A stretch of DNA of 55,535 nt from Ornatilinea sp. GTDB lineage: Bacteria > Chloroflexota > Anaerolineae > Anaerolineales > Anaerolineaceae. The DNA lies in contig JAHDQE010000002.1 in assembly GCA_018433975.1 (NCBI GenBank), forward strand, positions 1 through 55,535, written 5' to 3'. Positions 7,822-16,417 of the stretch are shown piece after piece. Under the pieces are notes generated by a model, which saw nothing but the letters and a program-made list of their open reading frames with translations, was not told where the DNA came from and made no database searches. Each line of letters begins with the position of its first letter. The stretch's first letter is position 1. The position numbers and the translations under genes were made by a program.

Positions 7822-8658
7822 ATGCAGTTGGGTGATTGGATCAAAGAAACCAGAACCTGGCTGGGAAAAATAAGCGAGTTGCCGGGGATAGAAACTTATG
7901 TCCTGGCCGGCGAAGTCCTTCACCGGCCTAAATCCTGGATGATTTCTCATCCCGAAGCCCTTCTCACAACGAATGAAATATCTCAGCTGGATGATTTGCG
8001 CAGTCGGGTGTTAAAGGGAGAACCCCTACCCTATGTCATTGGGCATTGGGAGTTTTTTGGTCTCGATTTTTTAGTAACACCATCAGTGCTCATTCCCCGG
8101 CCCGAAACAGAACTTTTGGTAGAACAGGCCTTAAAAGGGTTGGATCAACGGAACGACACCGCGTGGATCGCCGATGTAGGCACCGGTTCTGGCTGCATTG
8201 CCGTCAGTCTGGCAAAACACCACAAAAACGCCCGAATTATCGCCACCGACAGATCCTGGCAGGCTCTGAAAATAGCCGCAGCAAACGCAAACCGGCACGG
8301 CGTAGACTCCAACATTACCCTGATACAGACAGATCTGTTGCAGCCGTTCCGGAATTGTTTTGATCTGGTCTGTGCCAACCTCCCTTATATTCCCACTGCT
8401 CAGCTCGGCGGCCTATCCGTATCCCAACACGAGCCCCTCTCTGCTTTAGATGGAGGAACGGATGGATTATTCTGGATTAAAAATTTACTCAGGTTGTCTC
8501 AACAGGTCATCCGCCCCCGTGGTAGAATTCTGCTGGAGATTGAATCAGACCAGGGAAATTCAGCAATGAATTGGATTAACGAATTGCTTCCGTTCACTGA
8601 AGCTGTGCTGCTTAAAGACCTGGCAGGGAAAGATCGTCTGATATCCATACAATTTTAA
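7822..8658 (+). CDS. prmC: Release factor glutamine N5-methyltransferase
   Basis: 278 aa SAM-dependent methyltransferase that methylates the GGQ glutamine of release factors. An N-terminal helical domain (about 1-80) leads into the methyltransferase fold with motif I ADVGTGSGCIAVSLA at 117-131. The usual catalytic NPPY is NLPY here (186-189, followed by IPT), with the essential Asn and Pro-Tyr kept. Position right after prfA confirms the assignment. It probably shares the prfA transcript; tsaC follows after 29 bases. Confidence 0.93.
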   Translation: MQLGDWIKETRTWLGKISELPGIETYVLAGEVLHRPKSWMISHPEALLTTNEISQLDDLRSRVLKGEPLPYVIGHWEFFGLDFLVTPSVLIPRPETELLVEQALKGLDQRNDTAWIADVGTGSGCIAVSLAKHHKNARIIATDRSWQALKIAAANANRHGVDSNITLIQTDLLQPFRNCFDLVCANLPYIPTAQLGGLSVSQHEPLSALDGGTDGLFWIKNLLRLSQQVIRPRGRILLEIESDQGNSAMNWINELLPFTEAVLLKDLAGKDRLISIQF

Positions 8659-8687
8659 TCCTGCAAAAATCAATTTTTAATATTCTT

Positions 8688-9320
8688 ATGAACACAGAAA
8701 TCATTCCCATCCAATCCCCCCACGCAATAGAACGAGCCAAAACGGTTCTCACATCCGGCGGTGTAATTGCCTTTCCCACCGACACCGTGTACGGCGTTGC
8801 GGTTCCTGTTTTCGACGAGAGAAGCATTTATAAGCTGTACGAGGCCAAGAACCGCCCGGTCGATAAAGCCATACCGGTATTGATCGGAGAACAGGAGCAG
8901 TTGGGGCTGATCGCATCCAAAGTTCCGGAATCTGCCCATAAGCTTATCAAAGCATTCTGGCCGGGGCCGCTGACAATTGTGATCCCTAAACAACAAAATT
9001 TACCACAAAATCTGTCCGCTTATCCCACCGTGGGCGTCCGCATGCCCGATTACGAATTCACGTTAAAGCTGCTGAATGAAACCGGGCCTCTCGCGACCAC
9101 TTCTGCAAACATTTCCGGGATGGAAAACCCGCTGTCAGCCGGGGAAGTCTTCCATCAATTGGGCGGAAGAATTGACCTCATTCTGGATGGCGGTACAACC
9201 CCCGGAAGTATCCCTTCTTCTGTGGTAGATTTTTCGCAAACTCCGCCAAAAGTTTTACGTGAAGGCACAATTCCTTCCAAAGTCCTGTTAGAGATCATTT
9301 CATCCACACTCAATTCCTGA
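8688..9320 (+). CDS. tsaC: L-threonylcarbamoyladenylate synthase
   Basis: 210 aa, YrdC/Sua5 fold without the C-terminal Sua5 extension. It makes threonylcarbamoyl-AMP from Thr, bicarbonate and ATP for the t6A37 modification of ANN-decoding tRNAs. Typical blocks are seen: GGVIAFPTDTVYGV near residue 25, the KxR-type stretch EAKNRPVDKAIPV near 60, and PLATTSANISG near 145. The gene follows prfA-prmC on the same strand, a common translation-quality cluster. No ribosome-binding site is obvious before ATG 8688. Confidence 0.93.
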   Translation: MNTEIIPIQSPHAIERAKTVLTSGGVIAFPTDTVYGVAVPVFDERSIYKLYEAKNRPVDKAIPVLIGEQEQLGLIASKVPESAHKLIKAFWPGPLTIVIPKQQNLPQNLSAYPTVGVRMPDYEFTLKLLNETGPLATTSANISGMENPLSAGEVFHQLGGRIDLILDGGTTPGSIPSSVVDFSQTPPKVLREGTIPSKVLLEIISSTLNS

Positions 9321-9342
9321 CATCCTGAGTTAAAAATTCATT

Positions 9343-11772
9343 TCACCGTCTCAAAATTTGGTTAAAAAGGTATTTAACCGATAGCGTTAGCAAAACCAGA
9401 ACCAGGACGACAATACCCGCCGTAATTGGTACGGCGTGATAGATCGCTTTATCAGGATGTTCTGCTTCTGGGTGGCCCGCTTCTTCAGCCTGTTCCGGCT
9501 TTGAAACAGGCTGCTCTTCCCGCAATTCTTCATCTTTGGAATCTATCACTCTGTCAGCTATCCCGGTTTCTTCCGCGTTCCAGGAAACAGATTCCTGTCC
9601 TTCAACGATCTGATACGCAACACCTTGCTTCACAACGATCACGGATTTTCCCAGGGCAAACCAGGCGGCAACCTGCGGAGAAGATTCCGCCATCTCAAAA
9701 TACGCTTTTGAAAGATAATCAATCTCATGGACTTCCATGTTCTCTGGATCAAACAGTGTATCCGTCCAGACGCCGTCTTCAAGCAAAAATGCTCTGTCAC
9801 CGACTATTTTCACCTGCTTATCCAAACCCGTTGGCAAAGGTGCAGCTGCGTTCGCGCCGGCCATCTGGCCTTCCCCTGCTGCTCGCTCAAAAGCATCCAT
9901 CCCATAAGCCGGCTGGCTTGCAGCCGCTTCAAATTTCTCGAAGGCTTCCTCGGATAATCGCACCTGGTTATCATCTCCCAATGGATTTGGCTCCGTTACC
10001 AGAAAAGAGGTGTAGGGTGTGACAATACCATAACGGATACTCAATTGAATAATTTGGTCAACCAGTTCCTGATGGGTCCCTTTTAACCGGATTTCTTTCA
10101 ACAGATAACCGATTTTTCGAGTAGCCCATAATCTGGGAATACTGTCGCTCCGTCCGGCAAAGTCTCGCTCTCCCTCGTCAAACGCAAGTCCTTCAAAGAT
10201 TGTTTCCTGCCTTTCCCCGTTGGCCGTTCCGGATAAAACAATGGAAGCCGCACCGCCGTCCCGGTACCTCCCCAACACAATCAATTGAGATCCTGCGAAT
10301 AAATCCGGAAGTTCCCTGGGATAAACGTCATACACTCCCACACCGGAATATTCAAGAATCACATCTGTCAGGACGGGCGCGCTGATCCGGTTATAAAAAC
10401 CGGATACCGCTTCTTCCAGAGAAGCTTCGGGTTTAACGTAAGTGCTGTCCCCATGGTGTTCTTCGGAAAGAGAATCCAGCAAATACGTATCAACATCATA
10501 TCCAACCCCAAATACAAAAGCGCGCAGCGAATCGGGGGCCGATTGATAAAAATTATTCAAAATCTTTTGAGGATCCACTTCTCCCTGAGTAGGCAATCCA
10601 TCGGTCAAAAAAATCAGATACGTCGGCCGTTCCGAGTTAGCGGCTGAAATGGTTTCCAGCAGCGCGCGATTGATATCTGTGCTCCCGCCCGCAGACAGCT
10701 TTTCGACCCAATCAACCGCATCCTCTGCCGAGGATACCGGCATCAACTTGCTGGAATAAGATTGGATCGTGTCATTAAACGTGGTGAGATAGAATCGGTC
10801 CTCCGGGTTCAACTGCCTTAAAATATAGATTAAAGCCGTCTGGGCCTGTTCAAACTTTTCCCCTTCCATGCTTCCCGAGCGGTCCAGGACAAACAGGATA
10901 TCCTTTGCGATCGGGTCGGTTTTTTTAATAGAAGGTGGAGCAATCAACAGCGCAAAATAGCCCCCTTCCGTTTCTGATTCACCATTACTGTCCATATAAG
11001 AGAACAAATGCACGCTTTCTGCTTGTCCTGCCGAATAAGAGAGTTCAAAATCCTTATCCGGGAGGACATTTTCCTCCTGGTAACTCACTTGCGCCTGCGA
11101 TTCTCCATCCATCCGAATTTGGACTTCATGACTTAAAGAATAGACGGCCCGGATCGGATCGTCAGATTGAATGTTCACTTGGATCTTCACATCCTCCAAA
11201 GGGATTGTTGAAAATTTTTCAGTATTGAGGGGATATTCAAAATTCACTAGCCCGTTTTCCAGATTTAAAATCTGAAAATATTTCAACATGATCCGCTGGG
11301 AACCGTTCGGGGGGATAGGGAATACGGAGGCCTTGATAGCGCCCTGTCCAATATATTCAAGCAGAGCAGGATCATCTAACCGGTGGACGGAATCTTCATA
11401 GACCTTTCGGGCCTCTTGCGCATCAAGGATTTCACCTTTTACGGGTTCTCCATCCACCCATAAAGTGAATTCGCTCACCGTGGAATGTGTCGGCAGCGGG
11501 AAAATATAAAACCCTTCAACAGCCCAGTCGTTTGGATTATAAAACTCCTGGTCTACACGCAATTCTGCGATCTGATTCTCAATATCGGCGTCAACATGGT
11601 GGTACCGAATCACAAGTTGAGAAATAGGACGGGGCAGAATTGGCTCAAAACAATTTTCTCCAATACAATCCGGCGGAGGCTCCGGGACAATAATTCCATC
11701 CGCCTGAACCGAAAAAACGGAGAGTAAAGCCAGGATCAGACCGATTAGAAGGCTGTACATGCGGGTTTTCAT
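9343..11772 (-). CDS. VIT and von Willebrand A domain surface protein
   Basis: 809 aa. A Sec signal peptide (about 1-25, ending SVQADG) is followed by a VIT domain (about 45-180) and a vWA domain from about 290 with an intact MIDAS motif DRSGS at 297-301. Near the C-terminus an Glu-rich linker precedes one membrane helix (about 780-800) and a short basic tail, so most of the chain faces outside. VIT-vWA proteins resemble the inter-alpha-trypsin inhibitor heavy chain; their bacterial roles are poorly known, probably metal-dependent adhesion or protein binding. No sortase or partner gene is adjacent. It converges with tsaC across 22 bases. Confidence 0.85.
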   Translation of the reverse strand: MKTRMYSLLIGLILALLSVFSVQADGIIVPEPPPDCIGENCFEPILPRPISQLVIRYHHVDADIENQIAELRVDQEFYNPNDWAVEGFYIFPLPTHSTVSEFTLWVDGEPVKGEILDAQEARKVYEDSVHRLDDPALLEYIGQGAIKASVFPIPPNGSQRIMLKYFQILNLENGLVNFEYPLNTEKFSTIPLEDVKIQVNIQSDDPIRAVYSLSHEVQIRMDGESQAQVSYQEENVLPDKDFELSYSAGQAESVHLFSYMDSNGESETEGGYFALLIAPPSIKKTDPIAKDILFVLDRSGSMEGEKFEQAQTALIYILRQLNPEDRFYLTTFNDTIQSYSSKLMPVSSAEDAVDWVEKLSAGGSTDINRALLETISAANSERPTYLIFLTDGLPTQGEVDPQKILNNFYQSAPDSLRAFVFGVGYDVDTYLLDSLSEEHHGDSTYVKPEASLEEAVSGFYNRISAPVLTDVILEYSGVGVYDVYPRELPDLFAGSQLIVLGRYRDGGAASIVLSGTANGERQETIFEGLAFDEGERDFAGRSDSIPRLWATRKIGYLLKEIRLKGTHQELVDQIIQLSIRYGIVTPYTSFLVTEPNPLGDDNQVRLSEEAFEKFEAAASQPAYGMDAFERAAGEGQMAGANAAAPLPTGLDKQVKIVGDRAFLLEDGVWTDTLFDPENMEVHEIDYLSKAYFEMAESSPQVAAWFALGKSVIVVKQGVAYQIVEGQESVSWNAEETGIADRVIDSKDEELREEQPVSKPEQAEEAGHPEAEHPDKAIYHAVPITAGIVVLVLVLLTLSVKYLFNQILRR

Positions 11773-11842
11773 TTTTTAATCTCCTGGAGAATTTCTTTCG
11801 CAAGAAATTGTTTTCACAGTATTTTTTGAATTGCCTGAAATA

Positions 11843-11885
11843 CAGACGACACCGGCGGGGATTTCGTTCCCGCCGGTGTCGTCTG
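11843..11885 (-). terminator. Long perfect hairpin between the GNAT and vWA genes
   Basis: Arms 11843-11859 and 11869-11885 form a 17-bp perfect stem with a 9-nt loop. On the minus strand the stem is followed by TATTTCAGG, a poor U tract, so termination may be partial. It separates the mgtC-GNAT transcript from the vWA gene. Confidence 0.65.
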
Positions 11886-11909
11886 TTCAGTAAAAACAAA
11901 TCGTTCAGT

Positions 11910-12332
11910 TCACTGGAGATTTTGGGATAAGATGGTCAATTCATTTCGCAACACCCATCCGGTTTTTTCCCAGAATAACAAACCGTCCCGATTTTCACCG
12001 TAAACAAAAATATGGCATTTTTGAATCCCGTTTTCTTTCAGCCCTTCGAGCGCTTTATCCATTAACGCGCGCCCAATTCCCCGTTCGCGATAATCCGGGT
12101 CCACCGCCATGTGATACAGATATCCCCGCCTTCCATCGTGTCCGCAAAGTACAGTCCCAATCAAACTTTCGCCGTCCCTCGCCACAAAACACAAACCGGG
12201 ATTTCTTTTCAAGAAAACAACAATTTGATCCTTTTCGTCTGCTGTGCTCAACCCGATCCCTTTACAGGAACGCCACAAACGAATCGCATCTTCATAATCA
12301 TCCGGCGTCATTTCCAGGTAATCCACTTTCAT
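11910..12332 (-). CDS. GNAT-family N-acetyltransferase
   Basis: 140 aa from ATG 12332, chosen over an upstream in-frame ATG at 12365 because GAGG lies seven bases before it and the encoded N-terminus then starts with the usual beta strand. The acetyl-CoA pyrophosphate loop is RERGIGRALMDKALEGL at about 95-111, preceded by the beta-4 strand of motif A (YLYHMAVDPDY). The C-terminal pattern (FVYGENRDGLLFWEKTGW) resembles small RimI-like acetyltransferases. The acceptor is unknown. It follows the MgtC-like gene, with which it is probably co-transcribed. Confidence 0.85.
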   Translation of the reverse strand: MKVDYLEMTPDDYEDAIRLWRSCKGIGLSTADEKDQIVVFLKRNPGLCFVARDGESLIGTVLCGHDGRRGYLYHMAVDPDYRERGIGRALMDKALEGLKENGIQKCHIFVYGENRDGLLFWEKTGWVLRNELTILSQNLQ

Positions 12333-12371
12333 TTCAATCCTCTTCAGTAAAATCGAGAAATCCATTTCCCG

Positions 12372-13034
12372 TTAATAATTAAACTCATCAATTGAGGTGT
12401 CTCTCAACAGTAAATCAATCGCTTTTTTGTGATTCTTGGGGGAGCCAACCACAACCCATCGACCCACCAGCTTATCTCCAGATCTGCTTCGCTTCCCGTT
12501 GATCACTCTCAAGTGATTTTGTTTCCAAAGATCTTCAAGCAAAGAGAATTTATCAAAATCCTTTGAAAAAACGACCTCATAAGTGTTGGTTTCGGATAAT
12601 CTCTCAATTAAAATTTCAAGACGCGGAAATATCCATAGGACAATCAAAGCAAGAATTGTTGCAAATATTGAAAAAGAAATTTTCCCCGCGCCAACCCCCA
12701 TCCCCAAAGCCGCCACCAGCCAGATTGTAGATGCCGTTGTAAGGCCTTTAATTTTTCCACCATCCCGCAGAATTACCCCTGCGCCGATAAACCCGATTCC
12801 GCTGACAATGTTTGCCGCAATACGGGTCGTGTCGGCACTTTGTGAAACTCGCCCCAATTCCAACGAAAACATCGTAAACAGAGTCGCTCCCGTACAAATC
12901 AAAATCATCGTCCTGAAACCGGCCGCTTTATCTCGAACCTCTCTTTCAAAACCAATCAGTCCACCCAGCAGCAGCGCAAAACCAAGTTTAACCATATCTT
13001 CTAGCAACAAATCATGCAGGATCACGGTGTTCAT
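12372..13034 (-). CDS. MgtC/SapB-family inner-membrane protein
   Basis: 220 aa. The N-terminal 140 residues hold four to five membrane helices with the family signatures GGLIGFEREVRDKAAGFRT near residue 20 and GIGFIGAGVILRDGG near 80; the soluble C-terminal part (about 145-220) resembles the ACT-like tail found in longer MgtC proteins. MgtC proteins modulate membrane ATP synthase activity and magnesium or phosphate homeostasis in pathogens; in environmental bacteria their role is not settled. The start has GAGGGAGAGG upstream and an extended -10-like TGCTATATT lies further up. No MgtA/MgtB transporter is adjacent. Confidence 0.87.
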   Translation of the reverse strand: MNTVILHDLLLEDMVKLGFALLLGGLIGFEREVRDKAAGFRTMILICTGATLFTMFSLELGRVSQSADTTRIAANIVSGIGFIGAGVILRDGGKIKGLTTASTIWLVAALGMGVGAGKISFSIFATILALIVLWIFPRLEILIERLSETNTYEVVFSKDFDKFSLLEDLWKQNHLRVINGKRSRSGDKLVGRWVVVGSPKNHKKAIDLLLRDTSIDEFNY

Positions 13035-13122
13035 AAATCAACCTCTCCCTCAACCTGATCACCTCTGAACGAGGGGTACTGAGTCATGCCAATATAGCAG
13101 ATTATTCACCTGCTGGAAGAAA

Positions 13123-13157
13123 AATCGGGAACAGCATATATCTCACTGTTCCCGATT
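13123..13157 (-). terminator. Intrinsic terminator after leuS
   Basis: 12-bp perfect stem (13123-13134 with 13146-13157, 11-nt loop), followed on the minus strand by TTTCTTCC. Confidence 0.8.
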
Positions 13158-13184
13158 CATTATAACTAAAAAGTTATCTGCTGT

Positions 13185-15641
13185 TTATACCACGATATTA
13201 ACCAGACGACCCGGAACCACAATCACTTTTCTGGGTTTGGCGCCTTCCAAATGACGTTGGACATTTTCGCTTTCAAGCGCGGCAGCCTTGGCTTCCTCGT
13301 CGGGAATATCCGCGGGGACCACAATTCGGTCGCGAAGTTTACCATTGATCTGCACGATCAATGTAATCTTGTCTTCTGCGGCTGCCTCTTCATCAACTGC
13401 CGGCCATTTTTGCTGGTGGATCGAATAAGGTTTTCCTAAACGTAACCAGAGTTCTTCACTGATATGCGGAGCAATCGGGGCCAACATCAGCAAATAAATC
13501 TCAACGGCTTCGTTCCAGGCATCCGTTCCCCAGACACCCATCTGCTTTACGCGGTTCATCTCATTCAACAATTCCATTAAAGCAGAGACAATGGTGTTGA
13601 ATTGGAAGGTTTCAAAATCACGGGTAACCGAAGCCAGGGTCTGGTGAACCTTTCGGCGTAAAACACGAGTAGCACTCTTATCGGGTTTCCCCGTCTTGCC
13701 GGGTTCAAGGACCAGATTCCAAAAACGCCTCAGCCACCGGATGGTTCCGTCGATTCCGCTGCTGTTCCAGGGCGCGCCCAGTTCCCATCTTGCAAAGAAC
13801 ATCAAATAAGCGCGTACTGCGTCTGCGCCATACGAGGCCACCAGATCGTCCGGTGAAACTACGTTCCCGCGGCTCTTGGACATCTTCTCCGAATCTTCGC
13901 CCAGGACAATTCCTTGATTCCGCAATTGCAGCATCGGTTCGGCGCCTTTTGTGATTCCCATATCCCGCAGGGCCTTATGGAAAAACCGGGTGTAAATCAG
14001 ATGCATGTTGGCGTGTTCAATACCGCCCGTGTAAAGATCCACCGGCATCCAGTAATCATATTCTTTAGGGTCAAACGGCCCCTGATCATAATTCGGGCTC
14101 AAATAGCGCAGATGATACCAGGATGAGCACATAAACGTGTCCATCGTATCCGTTTCTCGCTCTGCCGGGCCGCCGCATTTTGGACAGGTTGTTTTTCGCC
14201 AGGTTGGGTGGAGCTTCAGAGGACTTTCGCCCGTGGGCTTCCATTCCACATCATCCGGGAGCAAAACCGGCAATTGATCTTCCGGAACGGGTACTGTCCC
14301 GCATTTCTCGCAATAAACCATCGGAATCGGTGCGCCCCAATATCGCTGCCTAGATATCAGCCAATCCCGCAAACGATAGTTTACTTCCCGGTGTCCAATC
14401 CCTTTGCCTTCCAGATAAGCAATAATCTTTTCAAAAGCTTCATCAGCAGGCGTTCCTGTCAATGTGCCTGAATTCACCATGCTTCCCGAAGCGGGAACGG
14501 CCTCTGTCATTTCATCCGCCTGAATGAGAGGGAGGTCTTCCGGCTGGATAACGACCCGGATTTCGATTCCAAATTTTTTGGCAAATTCAAAATCGCGTTG
14601 GTCATGCGCGGGCACAGCCATGATCGCCCCGGTACCATAGGTGACAAGCACGTAATCCGCGATCCAGATCGGGATTAGTTCGTCATTCACGGGATTGATC
14701 GCATAACCGCCCGTGAAAACGCCTGTTTTTTCTTTGTCCGATGCTTCCCGCTGAATATCGGTTTGTCTCAAAGTCTGCTGCACATAGGCTTCAACCTCAT
14801 CCTTTTGATCGTCCGTTGTGATTTTTTTGACCAGCGGATGCTCTGGAGCCAGCACCATAAATGTCGCGCCCCACAGGGTGTCCGGACGCGTTGTAAACAC
14901 TTCCAGATCATCGCCCTGTTCGGTTTTGAAGACTACAGCCGCGCCTTCCGATCTGCCAATCCAGTTCGTTTGCAGGGTTTTAACACGTTCCGGCCAGTCA
15001 ATCCCTTCATATTCCAGCAGCTCATCGGCGTAATTCGTTGTGCGGAAGAACCACTGTTTCAGATTCTTTTTGATCACCGGCGTTCCACAGCGTTCGCAGT
15101 GGCGATCTTCTCCCCACACCTGTTCCCTCGCCAATGTAGTATTACAGTTTGGACACCAATCCACCGGCGACTGTTTTTGATAAGCAAGTCCATGATTGTA
15201 AAGCTGGATAAAGAACCATTCTGTCCAATGATAATATTTGGGATCTGAGCTGATTGCCTCCCGCCGCCAATCAAACATTCCGCCCATGCTTTTCAGCTGG
15301 GTCCGCATCCGGTCAATATTTCTATAAGTCCATTCCTTCGGATGAACATTCCGCTTGATGGCAGCATTCTCGGCAGGCAAACCAAACGCATCAAAGCCCA
15401 TCGGGAAAAGGACGTTAAAGCCCTGCATCCGCATAAAACGCGCTCGCGCATCCGCGGGAGTCATCGCATACCAATGCCCGATATGCAGATCCCCGGATGG
15501 ATAGGGAAGCATGGTTAATGCGTAATATTTTGGCGTGTTGTGATCAATATCGGAATGATACAGCCCGTCTTGTTCCCACTTCTTTTGCCATTTTGGTTCA
15601 ATCTTAGCCGGATTATAACCAGGAATTTGATCCATTGTCAT
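13185..15641 (-). CDS. leuS: Leucyl-tRNA synthetase
   Basis: 818 aa class I synthetase that charges tRNA-Leu. The first ATP motif HIGH is at residues 53-56 and KMSKS at 586-590; between them lie the zinc-binding CPNC/CERC cysteines and the editing domain. The start at 15641 is taken because GGGAG lies five bases upstream; an in-frame ATG at 15686 would fall inside the T-box terminator region. Expression is governed by the leucine T-box directly upstream (15675-15911), so uncharged tRNA-Leu should switch the gene on. A terminator follows. Confidence 0.97.
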   Translation of the reverse strand: MTMDQIPGYNPAKIEPKWQKKWEQDGLYHSDIDHNTPKYYALTMLPYPSGDLHIGHWYAMTPADARARFMRMQGFNVLFPMGFDAFGLPAENAAIKRNVHPKEWTYRNIDRMRTQLKSMGGMFDWRREAISSDPKYYHWTEWFFIQLYNHGLAYQKQSPVDWCPNCNTTLAREQVWGEDRHCERCGTPVIKKNLKQWFFRTTNYADELLEYEGIDWPERVKTLQTNWIGRSEGAAVVFKTEQGDDLEVFTTRPDTLWGATFMVLAPEHPLVKKITTDDQKDEVEAYVQQTLRQTDIQREASDKEKTGVFTGGYAINPVNDELIPIWIADYVLVTYGTGAIMAVPAHDQRDFEFAKKFGIEIRVVIQPEDLPLIQADEMTEAVPASGSMVNSGTLTGTPADEAFEKIIAYLEGKGIGHREVNYRLRDWLISRQRYWGAPIPMVYCEKCGTVPVPEDQLPVLLPDDVEWKPTGESPLKLHPTWRKTTCPKCGGPAERETDTMDTFMCSSWYHLRYLSPNYDQGPFDPKEYDYWMPVDLYTGGIEHANMHLIYTRFFHKALRDMGITKGAEPMLQLRNQGIVLGEDSEKMSKSRGNVVSPDDLVASYGADAVRAYLMFFARWELGAPWNSSGIDGTIRWLRRFWNLVLEPGKTGKPDKSATRVLRRKVHQTLASVTRDFETFQFNTIVSALMELLNEMNRVKQMGVWGTDAWNEAVEIYLLMLAPIAPHISEELWLRLGKPYSIHQQKWPAVDEEAAAEDKITLIVQINGKLRDRIVVPADIPDEEAKAAALESENVQRHLEGAKPRKVIVVPGRLVNIVV

Positions 15642-15674
15642 AATAACTCCCAAAGTATTTTTCAGAATAATAAA

Positions 15675-15911
15675 GCCTTCACCCAATCAGGGGCGAAGGC
15701 GTAGTCTCCGTGGTACCACCCTGCTTGTCCACAAAAGGGACCGCTCGAGTTTGCTGTAACGGGCACGCCCGGTATCAACTACTTCATTCGCTGACACAAA
15801 GTACCCTGTTAAGGGTGGGATGGACGAGTTCAACCTCTGGCATTCCCGTGATGCCTTATTGGCTTCTCACCAGTTCGCCAACTCTCTGCGGGATAGTTTA
15901 CTGCTTCCATC
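15675..15911 (-). promoter_or_regulatory. Leucine T-box riboswitch controlling leuS
   Basis: Read on the minus strand: Stem I opens with GATGGA (15911-15906) and closes with GTCCATC (15825-15819). Just before the closing arm is the specifier codon CTC (15828-15826), a leucine codon. The T-box core AGGGTGGTACCACG is at 15722-15709; its bulge reads TGGT, whose last base pairs with discriminator A73, as tRNA-Leu has. A terminator hairpin with arms GCCTTCGCCC and GGGTGAAGGC (15700-15675) and TTTATTATT follows. Charged tRNA-Leu should leave the terminator formed; uncharged tRNA should favour the antiterminator. Confidence 0.93.
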
Positions 15912-15931
15912 TTTCTTTTTAGATATAATCA

Positions 15932-15965
15932 AACACTCAGGGAAATCTTTTTTGCCCTGAGTGTT
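15932..15965 (-). terminator. Terminator of the tRNA-Ala pair
   Basis: 11-bp perfect stem (15932-15942 with 15955-15965, 12-nt loop) followed on the minus strand by TTGATTATATCT. It separates the tRNA transcript from the T-box leader. A weak TATATC a few bases downstream may be the -10 of the leuS leader. Confidence 0.65.
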
Positions 15966-15978
15966 CGTTTTTCTGGAG

Positions 15979-16051
15979 TGGACCCAGAGGGATTCGAACC
16001 CTCGACCTCCTCAATGCCATTGAGGCGCGCTCCCAGCTGCGCCATGGGCCC
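15979..16051 (-). tRNA. tRNA-Ala (anticodon GGC)
   Basis: 73-nt cloverleaf: acceptor GGGCCCA/TGGGTCC with the G3-U70 alanine identity pair, anticodon stem CCTCA/TGAGG with loop ATGGCAT, T arm GAGGGTTCGAATCCCTC. Discriminator A; 3' CCA is not encoded. Confidence 0.95.
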
Positions 16052-16108
16052 ATTTTATTTAACTAATCAACCCCGTTACTCTAAACCTGGTTGGGATCGC
16101 TTCACTAG

Positions 16109-16181
16109 TGGACCTGGAGGGATTCGAACCCTCGACCTCATCAGTGCGATTGATGCGCGCTCCCAACTGCGCTACAGGCCC
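16109..16181 (-). tRNA. tRNA-Ala (anticodon CGC)
   Basis: 73-nt cloverleaf: acceptor GGGCCTG/CAGGTCC with G3-U70, anticodon stem CATCA/TGATG with loop ATCGCAC. CCA is not encoded. Much of the D and T arm sequence is shared with the next tRNA-Ala 57 bases away, so the pair probably arose by duplication. Confidence 0.95.
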
Positions 16182-16200
16182 TCGTTTCAGGGCAAGGCTG

Positions 16201-16229
16201 ATTTTACATCAACCATTCACACCTGTCAA
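16201..16229 (-). promoter_or_regulatory. Promoter of the tRNA-Ala pair
   Basis: Minus-strand TTGACA (16229-16224), 17-bp spacer, TAAAAT (16206-16201). Transcription would start about 13 bases before the first tRNA. The stretch 16230-16417 upstream of the kinase gene is AT-rich with TATAAA near 16360 but no clear -35. Confidence 0.8.
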
Positions 16230-16417
16230 GGCAAGCGAGTCAGGTCACGCTGTTTTTTGTCCATGAAAATTAAAGTTCCATTTCATTGAATCCGTATCTT
16301 ATCCGGACAAAACACTCCAAAAAGTATATCTTGGATTAGGAATTAAATAAAAAATTGTATAAAATAGAAATACAAACGGATTACAAACTGTGTCCCATAG
16401 CCAATTAAGGAATCAAT

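Noticed and set aside
9343..11772. vWA protein as partner of the BchI-like ATPase
   Set aside because: It has a Sec signal and a C-terminal anchor with the domain outside the cell, whereas the ATPase is cytoplasmic and 29 kb away.
15979..16181. Two near-repeats of about 73 bp as a repeat element or attachment site
   Set aside because: They are two alanine tRNA genes; no integrase or flanking element is present.
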